Assembly: GCF_000828655.1 (NCBI RefSeq)
Contig: NZ_AP014509.1
Location: 1,550,001-1,614,000, forward strand
Reading direction: 5' to 3'
DNA length: 64,000 nt
From: Thermotoga caldifontis AZM44c09
GTDB taxonomy: Bacteria; Thermotogota; Thermotogae; Thermotogales; DSM-5069
The notes under the pieces are model-generated. The model had not been told where the DNA came from and did no database searches. It saw nothing but the letters and a program-made list of their open reading frames with translations. This document shows positions 42,435 through 53,877 of this stretch, piece after piece. Positions within the stretch are counted from its first letter, which is position 1. Every line of letters starts with the position of its first letter. The position numbers and the translations under genes are program-made.

Positions 42435-43397
42435 TTGAAAGTTGTAACTGTGACACTCAATCCCGCACTGGATAGACAGTTCATAATAGAGGAGTTCAGT
42501 ACGAACGCTTACCACAGGATCAAGGACCATAAGCACATGGTCATGAGCCCTGGTGGTAAAGGCATCAACGTCTCCATGGCGCTCGCACGTTTGGGAGTTT
42601 CCTCCATCGCGATAGGTATACTCGGCGGTTACACCGGTCGCGTGTTGCTCACGGAACTGAACAAGGTGAGCCCATTGATCAGCACGAGTTTTGTACACAT
42701 CGAGGAGGAGACGAGGGAAAACATCGTGATCGTGGATCCAGTGAATCACACCATGACGTCCATAGATTCTCCCGGTCCGAGGGTGGAAAGAAAAGCAATC
42801 GAACTGCTCATGAAACGCTACGAAATATACCTCTCCAGAGTGGAGGCTGTTGTGCTCTCTGGAAGTTTGCCTCAAGGACTGACCGGTGAGATCTACGGGA
42901 AAATGGCCAAAATGGCCAGGGAAAGAGGAAAAACGGTGTTCTTTGACATGATAGACGAGTATCTGACTCCTGCCCTTGAGATCTGCGTTCCTGATGTGGT
43001 CAAGCCCGATGTGAGGGGCAGCGTGACGGTCCTGGGAGAACGGCTCGAGAAACTGGAAGACTACGTCGATGCGGCCGTCAGGTTGGTCAAGAAAGGTTGC
43101 AAGCTGGTTGTCATATCGTACGAAGTCAAGAACGATGTGGTCGCAACGCAGGACGGGGTGTGGTTGATCAGCACCCCGGAGGAAGTCGAACCGGAAACCA
43201 TTTTGGGAGCTGGCGACGCTTACGTAGCGGCGATGGTTTACAAAAGGCTCACAGACAGAAGCGCGAACATGCTCGATGTGGCGAAGTTTGGTTACGCCGC
43301 CGCTCTGGCGAAGACCAGAAAGTTGACAAAGGAGATGCCCACGTACGACGAGATAAACGAAGCGCTTGGCTTGTGCACACTAGAGCGCCTGAGATGA
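42435..43397 (+). CDS. PfkB-family sugar kinase (1-phosphofructokinase-like)
   Basis: 320 residues. Begins VTVTLNPALDRQFIIEEF, carries the sugar-binding MSPGGKGINVSMALARLG and the ATP motif ILGAGDAYVAAMV with catalytic Asp. This is the FruK/LacC branch, which phosphorylates fructose 1-phosphate, tagatose 6-phosphate or fructose 6-phosphate; the choice is not visible. TTG 42435 has GGAGAGGTGA before it; the frame extends 57 bp further without a better start. It lies 4 bp after the degenerate ABC gene. Confidence 0.88.
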   Translation: MKVVTVTLNPALDRQFIIEEFSTNAYHRIKDHKHMVMSPGGKGINVSMALARLGVSSIAIGILGGYTGRVLLTELNKVSPLISTSFVHIEEETRENIVIVDPVNHTMTSIDSPGPRVERKAIELLMKRYEIYLSRVEAVVLSGSLPQGLTGEIYGKMAKMARERGKTVFFDMIDEYLTPALEICVPDVVKPDVRGSVTVLGERLEKLEDYVDAAVRLVKKGCKLVVISYEVKNDVVATQDGVWLISTPEEVEPETILGAGDAYVAAMVYKRLTDRSANMLDVAKFGYAAALAKTRKLTKEMPTYDEINEALGLCTLERLR

Positions 43398-43412
43398 GGC
43401 GGGGATGATGAT

Positions 43413-43859
43413 ATGAGGGTTTACGACGTTATGATCAGGGATGTGACGGCCGTCACACAGGACGAAACAGTTGAGAATGTGGTAAGGATCATGGCCTCTC
43501 AGTTTCTCAGTGGAATTCCAGTTGTTACCGAAGACATGCGTGTGATAGGTTTCGTGAGTGAGAGCGACATAATAAAGGCAGCGGTACCAGGGTATTTTTC
43601 CCTTTTGCAGTCGACCACCTTCATTCCGGATATGAACCAGTTTCTCAAAATGGCAGCCAAAATTAAGGATAAACCTGTTCGGGAGATCATGACGCATCCT
43701 CCTCTCGTTGTCAACGAGAACGCGTCTCTCGTTCATGTGGCTGACCTCATGATAAAGCACAACGTGAAGGTCCTCCCAGTGGTGGATGAGCACGGTCGAC
43801 TCCTTGGCATCATAACAAGGACGAACGTCGTACGCGCAGCCATGGAAGGATACCTATGA
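43413..43859 (+). CDS. Two-CBS-domain protein
   Basis: 148 residues made of two CBS motifs: MIRDVTAVTQDETVENVVRI near the start with GIPVVTEDMRVIGFVSESDI, and IMTHPPLVVNENASLVHVAD with VLPVVDEHGRLLGIITRTNV. Such proteins bind adenine nucleotides and act as energy or ligand sensors. There is no other domain. It lies 15 bp after the sugar kinase and overlaps mtaB by 4 bp. The partner it controls is unknown. Confidence 0.92.
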   Translation: MRVYDVMIRDVTAVTQDETVENVVRIMASQFLSGIPVVTEDMRVIGFVSESDIIKAAVPGYFSLLQSTTFIPDMNQFLKMAAKIKDKPVREIMTHPPLVVNENASLVHVADLMIKHNVKVLPVVDEHGRLLGIITRTNVVRAAMEGYL

Positions 43860-45157
43860 GGGCGTTCGTCGCTTTCCTTGGCTGTAAGGTCAACCAGTAC
43901 GAAATGGAGCTGATCATAGAACAGCTCGAGCGTGCCGGGATCGTGGTGTCCCCAGAGCCCGCGGGCGTCGACATATGCATCCTGAACACGTGCATGGTGA
44001 CGAACGAAGCCGCAAGGCAGTCAAGGCAGTATTTGAGAAGACTCAGAAGGTTGAATCCGAACGCTTTGCTCGTCGCGGTGGGATGCTATTCGCACTTAGA
44101 CGTGGACTCGATCAGGAAATGTGGGGTTGACCTGATCCTTGGAAACAAGGAGAAGAGAGAGATCCTCACCTACATAAACGAGTGGCTTCAGAAGAGAGAG
44201 CAAAAGGTCGAAGTCTCACAACCTGATTATGGAATCGATGAATGCGTGAACAATTTCCTCGCGGAACGGGTTCGGGCCTACGTGAAAATCGAAGATGGCT
44301 GTGACGAATACTGCACTTACTGCATCGTACCGCTCGCGAGGGGCAGGAAGATAAGGAGCAAGCCCGTTGAGATCGTGGTTCAGGAAGTGAGGAACCTGGT
44401 CCGTGCCGGATACAAAGAGATCGTCCTGACGGGTGTGAACCTCGGCAGGTACGGCCGAGACACTGGCGACGACCTTGCACGGCTTTTGAGACAGATCTTG
44501 AAAGCCGTGCCGGGGGAATTCCGTATCAGACTGAGCTCGATCAACGTACAGGACATCTCTGAGGATCTGATGGAGATGTTCAAAAACAAAGAAAAGCTGT
44601 GTCCACACCTGCACGTACCTGTTCAGAGTGGATCGAACAGGATTTTGAAGGCGATGAACCGCAACTACACCGTCGAGCAAGTGTTGAACCTTCTTGAACG
44701 ACTGCGCACGATCGATCCGGACTTTTCCGTAACGAGTGACATAATCGTAGGCTTTCCAGGTGAAACCATCGGTGACTTCGAAAAAACGCTGCAGCTCGTC
44801 GAGCGAGCGGGATTCTCCAGAGTTCATGCTTTCAAATATTCAGACAGACCAGGTACGCCAGCCTCTCGAATGAAACAGAAAGTTCCACCAGAAGAGAAAG
44901 ACAGGCGCATGAAACTGCTCAGAGAAGTTGCAGAGAAGGTCGCCGCAAACTACAGAATGAACGCTGTTGGAAAGATCAGAACTGTGCTGGTTGAGATGAG
45001 AAAAAACGGCATGGGTTACGGTTACGACGAGTATTACGTCCGCCACGAACTCGTTTCGATGGATGTCGGCGCTCTCACGAAGGTGATCGTTAGGAAGCCC
45101 AACGGCGCAGGGGTGGTGTCTCAAGTTGCTGGTCTGGAGAGGAACCTGGTGGAATGA
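43856..45157 (+). CDS. mtaB: tRNA t6A37 methylthiotransferase
   Basis: 433 residues. Radical-SAM enzyme converting t6A to ms2t6A at tRNA position 37. N-terminal UPF0004 domain with cluster cysteines in LGCKVNQYE, LNTCMVTN and VGCYSH; radical-SAM CxxxCxxC in DGCDEYCTYCIVPLARG; C-terminal TRAM domain. The KVNQ form of the first motif and length mark MtaB rather than MiaB or RimO. Together with the Sua5-type gene at 10 kb the window holds two steps of this modification. Confidence 0.93.
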   Translation: MRAFVAFLGCKVNQYEMELIIEQLERAGIVVSPEPAGVDICILNTCMVTNEAARQSRQYLRRLRRLNPNALLVAVGCYSHLDVDSIRKCGVDLILGNKEKREILTYINEWLQKREQKVEVSQPDYGIDECVNNFLAERVRAYVKIEDGCDEYCTYCIVPLARGRKIRSKPVEIVVQEVRNLVRAGYKEIVLTGVNLGRYGRDTGDDLARLLRQILKAVPGEFRIRLSSINVQDISEDLMEMFKNKEKLCPHLHVPVQSGSNRILKAMNRNYTVEQVLNLLERLRTIDPDFSVTSDIIVGFPGETIGDFEKTLQLVERAGFSRVHAFKYSDRPGTPASRMKQKVPPEEKDRRMKLLREVAEKVAANYRMNAVGKIRTVLVEMRKNGMGYGYDEYYVRHELVSMDVGALTKVIVRKPNGAGVVSQVAGLERNLVE

Positions 45158-45955
45158 AAAGGATGTGAAACTCGAGATAGACGAACCCGGATTCTTGTAC
45201 GGGGGCGTGGCTTACGAAACCCTTCGAACTTACGACAGAAGACTGTTCGCCGCGAGATACCATTACGAGCGCCTGCTGGTGACGCTTTCACATCTGGGTT
45301 TGTCGCTACCCATGGACTATGCGGACTTCAGAAGAATACTGGAAGAAGGTGTAGAGAAGCTGGGTGCTGAGGCTTCGATAAGGGTGGTCGCGACGCCGAA
45401 GGGCAGGTTCAGCGCCTTCGATTACGTTCCAGCTGGTTGCGAGCTGATCGTTTACGTCAGGGAACTGAAACTGGAGCCACTCGGTTACGTCAAAGTGAAG
45501 GTCAGTAACGTGAGAAAGATAGATCCACTCTCAACGCCTGCGGATCTGAAGGTGGTTGGCAGGACGGACATCCTTTTAGCCAAACGTTTCAAGGGTGACG
45601 CGTACGACGTCATAATGCTTGGAAACCGCGGTCAGGTGTGCGAAGGAACGTTCACGAACGTCTTCCTTGTGAAGGATGGCAGACTGATCACTCCCAGCAT
45701 CGACAGCGGCATTCTGCCTGGCATCACGAGGCTCAACACGATAAAGCTGTGTCAGAGTCTTGGAATGATCGTCGAAGAACGCTGGGTTGAACTGTCGGAA
45801 CTATACGGTGCCGACGAGCTGTTTTTGACCCACACGAGCAGGGGCATCGTTCCGGTGAACGAACTCGATGGCTGGCGACGATACGACACCAAAGTTGGCC
45901 AGTTCCTCGCGAGTAAATTCGAGGAATTCATAAAGAGCATCGAGGAGAACTGGGA

Positions 45956-45959
<4 letters not shown>
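45126..45959 (+). CDS. Class IV aminotransferase (BCAT/aminodeoxychorismate-lyase family)
   Basis: 277 residues. Fold-type IV PLP enzyme: EPGFLYGGVAYETLR with the family's start, the PLP lysine in PADLKVVGRTD, and RGQVCEGTFTNVFLV with the glutamate that contacts the cofactor. It could be a branched-chain or D-amino acid aminotransferase, or aminodeoxychorismate lyase; the short length favours the lyase or a D-amino acid type. TTG 45126 overlaps mtaB by 32 bp and has GGGGTGG upstream. Confidence 0.82.
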
Positions 45960-48625
<2,666 letters not shown>

Positions 48626-48639
<14 letters not shown>

Positions 48640-49882
48640 AACTTACTGTCTGATCGACGTTGGTAGTCATAGCTGCAAAGGTGTGGTTCTCAGGCATACA
48701 AATCAAGGTCTGGAAGTCCTGGCAAAAGCCTCCATGAGGATGAGAGGAATAGAGGGCGGGGACGTTAGAGATGCCACGGCAGTCAGTGAAGCGGTCGAAT
48801 CGCTCGTGGATGAGCTCGAGCGAGAATCGAGAGTCAGGCGCGCAGACTTCATAATCTCGAGCAGCCACAGTGGCGTGAAACTTGTCGAACATGGAGCGGA
48901 GTTGACTGTCTCAGAGAACGAGAAGAAACCGGTCGATGAATCGATCGTGGAGTCACTCAGGGCCACAGTGGAGTCAGAACTCTCAGACAAGTACAGACTG
49001 TTGCACTTCTACCCGAAGAGGTACGTGGTCGATGGGACGAAGTTCGTCCTGAACCCGATCGGAATGACCGCGAACAGAATCAGATTCGAAGTGACGGCCG
49101 CCGTTATGGAAAAAGATTCAAGCTCCGTCTTCGATTTCTTGAGCGAGGTCTTACCAGAACCGTTGCTCGTTGGTCATTCAAGCCTTCTCGCCGCAGAATG
49201 TGCTTTGAGCGATGTGGAGAAAGAAACGGGCGTATGTCTGATCGACCTCGGACATTCCCACACCTTCGTCGTGATATACTCAGCCTCCGTCCCGGCCAGA
49301 CTGCAGGTGATACCGCTCGGCATCAGGAACGTGCTGCGCGACATATCGATCGTTCTCGGTACGTCCATGGAGGAAGCCGAACGGTTGCTCAGATCCGAGG
49401 GCAGCGCCGTTTACGGAGAGGCGGCGTACGCTCAGCAGACGATCGAGTACAGAGGCCTGGACGGAAGAACCTTGAAGGTCACAACTAAAGAAGAACTCGC
49501 CCGAATAATACACGCACGTTTGAGAGAAATACTCATGAAGGCCAGGAGAACGATCAGAGAGTTCACGTTGCAGAATCCTTCCAGCACGATCGGGAGGTTG
49601 CCCGGTGGGGTGGTCTTCGTTGGTGGTGGGGCGAAGATTCCAAGGCTCATAGATCTGGCCTTAGACGTGTTCGAAGGCCCTGCGCGTGTTGGAACTTTCA
49701 ACGTTCCGAACCTTCCCATTCTGAACGATGAAGACGTTGTCGAGGATCCCGCACTGTGTGGCTTGCTGGGTGGTATGACCCAGCTTCTGAGACAGACTCA
49801 GTCGGTGGTCGCAGCGAAAGCTCCGAGTTCAAAACAGGGTTTCTTCAAGAAACTCGTTGAAATGTTCAAGAGTCTGTGGTGA
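48626..49882 (+). CDS. ftsA: Cell division protein FtsA
   Basis: 418 residues. Actin-like protein that anchors FtsZ to the membrane. Phosphate motif LIDVGSHSCKGVVL, second phosphate motif CLIDLGHSHTFVVIY and adenosine motif VVFVGGGAKIPRL are present; the 1C subdomain lies between. The C-terminus, GFFKKLVEMFKSLW, is an amphipathic membrane-targeting helix, as expected for FtsA. ATG 48626 follows AGAGGTGG. The conserved glycines of the phosphate motifs are partly substituted (GHSHT), so it is a divergent member. Confidence 0.9.
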
Positions 49883-49900
49883 ACACGAGGAGGCGGTCCT

Positions 49901-50965
49901 ATGCCTTTCGAGCTGGGAAAATCGGAAAAAGGCAAAGAGACAGAAAAACTTTCAAGGAAGAGAATACCGATCATAAAAGTCATAGGGGTTGGGGGAGCGG
50001 GTAACAACGCCGTGAACCGCATGGCGAGGATGGGACTGAAGAACGTACAGCTCATAGCTGTGAACACGGACGTGCAGGTTCTGGAAGAAACGGAAGCGGA
50101 TTTGAAGATTCAAATAGGAGAGCGGAGGACGCGTGGGCTCGGTGCGGGTGGAAACCCGAAGGTTGGGGAAGAAGCCGCCTTGGAGAGTTTGGACAAAATA
50201 GAACAGGTACTCAAGGACACCGACATGTTGTTCCTCACGGCGGGTTTCGGTGGCGGTACCGGGACTGGAGCGACCCCTGTGATAGCGGATGTGGCCAAGA
50301 AGATGGGAATCCTCACCGTGGCGGTCGTAACCACACCGTTCTACTTCGAAGGTAAAGAACGCTGGCAAACGGCGATAGAAGGATTGCGAAGACTCAAGCC
50401 GAGCGTGGACACACTCATCAAGGTGTCGAACAACAAATTGCTTGAAGAATTGCCGCCAGACGTAACCGCAGTTGATGCGTTCGCGGCAGCAGATGAAATG
50501 CTCCATCAGGGAGTGAAAGGTATCTCAGAACTCATAACGAAACGGGGCTACATAAACCTTGACTTTGCCGATGTCGAATCGGTCATGAGGAACGCCGGTG
50601 TGGCGATGCTCGGGATCGGGATAGGGAAAGGAGCGAACAGGGCGGCTGAGGCAGCGAAGAGAGCCATGACGAGCAAGTTGATGGAGCAGCCTGTGGAGAA
50701 CGCCAGGGCGATTATACTGAACGTTGCTGCACCCAAAACGGTACAGCTGAGAGAATTGCACTTAGCCGCTTCGATCGTCAGGCAGAGTTGCAGTGAAGAC
50801 GCGGACGTCAAATTCGGCTTGATCATCGACGACGAACTCAAGGAAGACGAAATGAAGGTGACGGTCATAGCGACGGGTTTCGATCAGGAAGAGAGGATCC
50901 TTTTCCCGGAAACGGACATTCCCGCGATATACAGGTTCGGTTTGGAGGATACGATCAATGCCTGA
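49901..50965 (+). CDS. ftsZ: Cell division protein FtsZ
   Basis: 354 residues. Tubulin-like GTPase forming the division ring. IKVIGVGGAGNNAVNRM and the tubulin signature FGGGTGTGATPVIAD (first glycine-rich loop) are intact, as is the T7 region NLDFADVESVM. The C-terminal peptide DIPAIYRFG, the site for FtsA binding, is at the end. ATG 49901 follows AGGAGGCGG. The gene lies 18 bp after ftsA and overlaps the pilB-like gene by 8 bp. Confidence 0.98.
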   Translation: MPFELGKSEKGKETEKLSRKRIPIIKVIGVGGAGNNAVNRMARMGLKNVQLIAVNTDVQVLEETEADLKIQIGERRTRGLGAGGNPKVGEEAALESLDKIEQVLKDTDMLFLTAGFGGGTGTGATPVIADVAKKMGILTVAVVTTPFYFEGKERWQTAIEGLRRLKPSVDTLIKVSNNKLLEELPPDVTAVDAFAAADEMLHQGVKGISELITKRGYINLDFADVESVMRNAGVAMLGIGIGKGANRAAEAAKRAMTSKLMEQPVENARAIILNVAAPKTVQLRELHLAASIVRQSCSEDADVKFGLIIDDELKEDEMKVTVIATGFDQEERILFPETDIPAIYRFGLEDTINA

Positions 50966-52658
50966 GAAGATCAGATACAGACGTATCGGCGAGGTCCTCC
51001 TCGAGAAGGGCATCATCACAAAAGAACAGCTCAACAGGGCTTTGGAACAACAGAAACTGACCAAGAAACCGCTGGGCGAAACACTCGTTGAGCTTGGATA
51101 CGTGACTTGGGAAGAACTCACGGAGGCCCTCGCGGAGCAGTACAACCTGCCCATACTCAAGGATCCACCCAGGGCGGTTTCAGCGGAAGTTCTGGGCAGC
51201 TTGCCTCGAGCCCTGATCGAGGAACTCCGCGTCATTCCCATAGACAAACGTGATGGTCGACTCGTGCTCGTCACAGACACCGTCCACAATTTGAGCAGAA
51301 TCATGGGAGAAGTCAGGTTCATTACCGGGCAGGAACCGCTGGTTTATCTCACAACCCCCTCGCTGTTCGCGTTCATGTACAAACAGTACATCCACGGTGG
51401 GATCGCCGAACTGGCGCAGCAAATTCCGGTCTCTGAGGAACCTGAACCTGAAGTTCTGACCATCGAAGAAACTGAAGAACTGGAGGCAGAACCAGAGGCA
51501 CCGATCATCAAGATGGTGAACGCCCTCATTCAGAGAGCCGTGCAGATGGAGGCGAGCGACATCCACATAGAACCCTTCAGAAACTATGTCAGGGTGAGGT
51601 ACAGAATAGATGGTCTTCTCAGAAAAATAGTGGATTATTCCAAAGCCCAGCACAACGCTGTGGTCACGCGAATAAAGATCATGTCGGGACTCGACATATC
51701 CGAAAAACGTTTGCCCCAGGATGGAAAGTTCTACATGAACATACAGGGTGAGCAGTACGACTTCCGTGTCTCCACTATGCCATCAGTTCATGGAGAAAAG
51801 GTCGTGATGAGGATACTCAAAGTTTCCTCCGCCTACAGACAACTGGAGGAGCTTGGTTTCAGCGAGTACAACTACAAACTCATCTCGAGCCTCCTGACCA
51901 GGCCGAACGGCATAATACTCGTGACGGGACCCACCGGAAGTGGAAAATCCACCACACTCGTCGCCATGATAAACAAGCTCAAGGATATCACCGTGAACAT
52001 CGTGACTGCTGAAGATCCTGTGGAGTACACGATAGACGGGGTGACTCAGTGCCAGGTGAATCCGGAGATAGGCCTGACCTTCGCGAGATTCCTGAGATCG
52101 TTCCTGCGGCAGGACCCTGACATCATCATGATCGGTGAGATGAGGGACAAAGAAACCGCGAACCTCGCGATCGAGGCCGCACTCACCGGACACTTAGTGT
52201 TGAGCACGCTCCACACCAACAGTGCCGCCGCGGCCGTCGACAGGCTCGTGAACCTCGGTATCGACAGACACCTCCTTTCAACTGCTCTGATCGGGGTGAT
52301 CAGCCAGAGACTCGTACGAAAGCTCTGTGAGAACTGCAGGGTCAAGGCAGATCTCAGGCCCGAATATCTGCAGATGTGGAAGGAAGTCTTTCCGGACCTT
52401 GAACCTGTGGAATACTCCGTTGGACCAGGGTGCACCGCATGCAACGGGGTGGGTTACAGAGGAAGGGTCGCAGTCGGTGAGGTCCTCATAGTCGACAGAG
52501 AGATCAAGGATCTGATCGTTTCGGGTGGTGGCGAAAGAGAAATATACGATCTTGCACTGCGTAAAGGTATGCGCCCGATGTTCATAGACGGTTTCGAAAA
52601 GGTCTTGAAAGGCATAACGTCCTTCGAAGAAGTGCTCAGGGTGACCTCTTCGATATGA
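50958..52658 (+). CDS. Type IV pilus/type II secretion assembly ATPase (PilB/GspE)
   Basis: 566 residues. N-terminal GspE-N domain (IGEVLLEKGIITKEQLNRAL, about 1-150), then the secretion ATPase with Walker A GPTGSGKSTTLVAM, Asp box AEDPVEYTIDG, Walker B and IGEMRDKETANLAI, and a zinc-binding set of four cysteines (CENC and CTAC). It energises pilus or pseudopilus assembly. It follows ftsZ directly; pilC and pilT are not in the window. The possible pseudopilin at 19.5 kb could belong to the same machine. Confidence 0.94.
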   Translation: MPEKIRYRRIGEVLLEKGIITKEQLNRALEQQKLTKKPLGETLVELGYVTWEELTEALAEQYNLPILKDPPRAVSAEVLGSLPRALIEELRVIPIDKRDGRLVLVTDTVHNLSRIMGEVRFITGQEPLVYLTTPSLFAFMYKQYIHGGIAELAQQIPVSEEPEPEVLTIEETEELEAEPEAPIIKMVNALIQRAVQMEASDIHIEPFRNYVRVRYRIDGLLRKIVDYSKAQHNAVVTRIKIMSGLDISEKRLPQDGKFYMNIQGEQYDFRVSTMPSVHGEKVVMRILKVSSAYRQLEELGFSEYNYKLISSLLTRPNGIILVTGPTGSGKSTTLVAMINKLKDITVNIVTAEDPVEYTIDGVTQCQVNPEIGLTFARFLRSFLRQDPDIIMIGEMRDKETANLAIEAALTGHLVLSTLHTNSAAAAVDRLVNLGIDRHLLSTALIGVISQRLVRKLCENCRVKADLRPEYLQMWKEVFPDLEPVEYSVGPGCTACNGVGYRGRVAVGEVLIVDREIKDLIVSGGGEREIYDLALRKGMRPMFIDGFEKVLKGITSFEEVLRVTSSI

Positions 52659-53854
52659 AGTATTTTTCCAGAGATCCAGAAAGCTGGAAAATGAAAGAAC
52701 GAGAAATCTTGAAGAGAGAACAAGAGAGAACCCAGAAGTACCGCAGACGTGGGTTTTATTTTTTATTGCTCAATCTTGTGGTAGTCTTTCTGTTCTTTTT
52801 CGGTATCAGGAGTTATTACGGCCAACTTTCGATCGAAAAGGCCCCGCTGAACCAGATCCTCATACAGTGCGAAGACAGCTACAGTTCGGGATCGCCACTC
52901 GACGTCCAAGTCAGGCTCTACAACAACTCGGACAAGCGGAGAGAGGTTACCATCACAGATTTTTCCTTTCAGATCCTCAACTCTCAGAACGAGCAGATTT
53001 ACAGTTTCAGGCAGAGCCAGCCTGTCCGCGGAGTTCTTGATCCTTTCGTCAGCCGGTTGCTCTTCGATCTGAAGAGAGAGAAGGAAATAACGAACCTTCC
53101 TTCCGGAGAATACCTGATCCGGGTGGAGCTCGCTGTGGATGGCAAGAAAGTTTCAGCGGAGAAAAAGTTCCTGAGTGTCGAGAGATACGAACTGATCGTG
53201 GAGAACCTCAAAGATTTTTACTTTGTGGGAGAACGGGCCAGACTGAAGGTCAACTTGCTCAATCAGACTTCGCGAACTCAGGATCTCAGAATAGACGCTT
53301 TCAGCGCGAGCTTGAAGCAGGATGGCAGGCTCGTCTGGCAGAGTGCCGTCCAGGTCAAACCGTTGTGGCAGAACGTCAGGGTCGGTGAGCTGGTCGAGCT
53401 GGCGGACGTTGAAGTTCCTTTCGACAGAGAAGGTGTGTACTCCATCCAGTTCGACTGCGTCGTGAACGGTTCGATGAACTCTCTGGTCCTGCCAGTGGCG
53501 TGCGTGAGCAGTTCGGAAAGGAACTTGAGAAAGGTCAAGATCTACACCGACGCTCCAAAGCTTGCCAGTTTGAAAAGTTCGCTGGAATTCTCCGTTTATC
53601 TTCTGAACGATACGAAAGACAACGTCTATCTCGAAGTCGAAGAAATAGCTGTTTCACTCTTACCATCCTCACTGGACGTTAGAAAGGGGCCAACGAGGAT
53701 GTGGCTGACGCCGTATTCGAAGTACGAGATCTTCAAGTTCTACCCTTACAGCGCCGCTGCCATAACACAGCCCGGTACCTACAAGCTCTTGGTGAAAGTA
53801 GCCACGAAAAACGATCGGCTGGACTTTGAAACCACCATGCAGATCGGCGAGTAG
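52655..53854 (+). CDS. Membrane-anchored protein with beta-sandwich repeats, unknown function
   Basis: 399 residues. About 32 charged cytoplasmic residues (KMKEREILKREQERTQKYRR) precede one transmembrane segment (about 33-52), then a long extracytoplasmic part. That part has repeated beta-rich units with texts such as SPLDVQVRLYNNSDKRREVT and ARLKVNLLNQTSRTQDLRID, and LEFSVYLLNDTKDNVYLEVE, similar in style to BsuPI or Ig-like domains. It overlaps the pilB-like gene by 4 bp, so it may act with the pilus machine. Not recognised as a named family. Confidence 0.6.
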   Translation: MKYFSRDPESWKMKEREILKREQERTQKYRRRGFYFLLLNLVVVFLFFFGIRSYYGQLSIEKAPLNQILIQCEDSYSSGSPLDVQVRLYNNSDKRREVTITDFSFQILNSQNEQIYSFRQSQPVRGVLDPFVSRLLFDLKREKEITNLPSGEYLIRVELAVDGKKVSAEKKFLSVERYELIVENLKDFYFVGERARLKVNLLNQTSRTQDLRIDAFSASLKQDGRLVWQSAVQVKPLWQNVRVGELVELADVEVPFDREGVYSIQFDCVVNGSMNSLVLPVACVSSSERNLRKVKIYTDAPKLASLKSSLEFSVYLLNDTKDNVYLEVEEIAVSLLPSSLDVRKGPTRMWLTPYSKYEIFKFYPYSAAAITQPGTYKLLVKVATKNDRLDFETTMQIGE

Positions 53855-53877
53855 AATATCATTGGAGGTGCTTCTTC

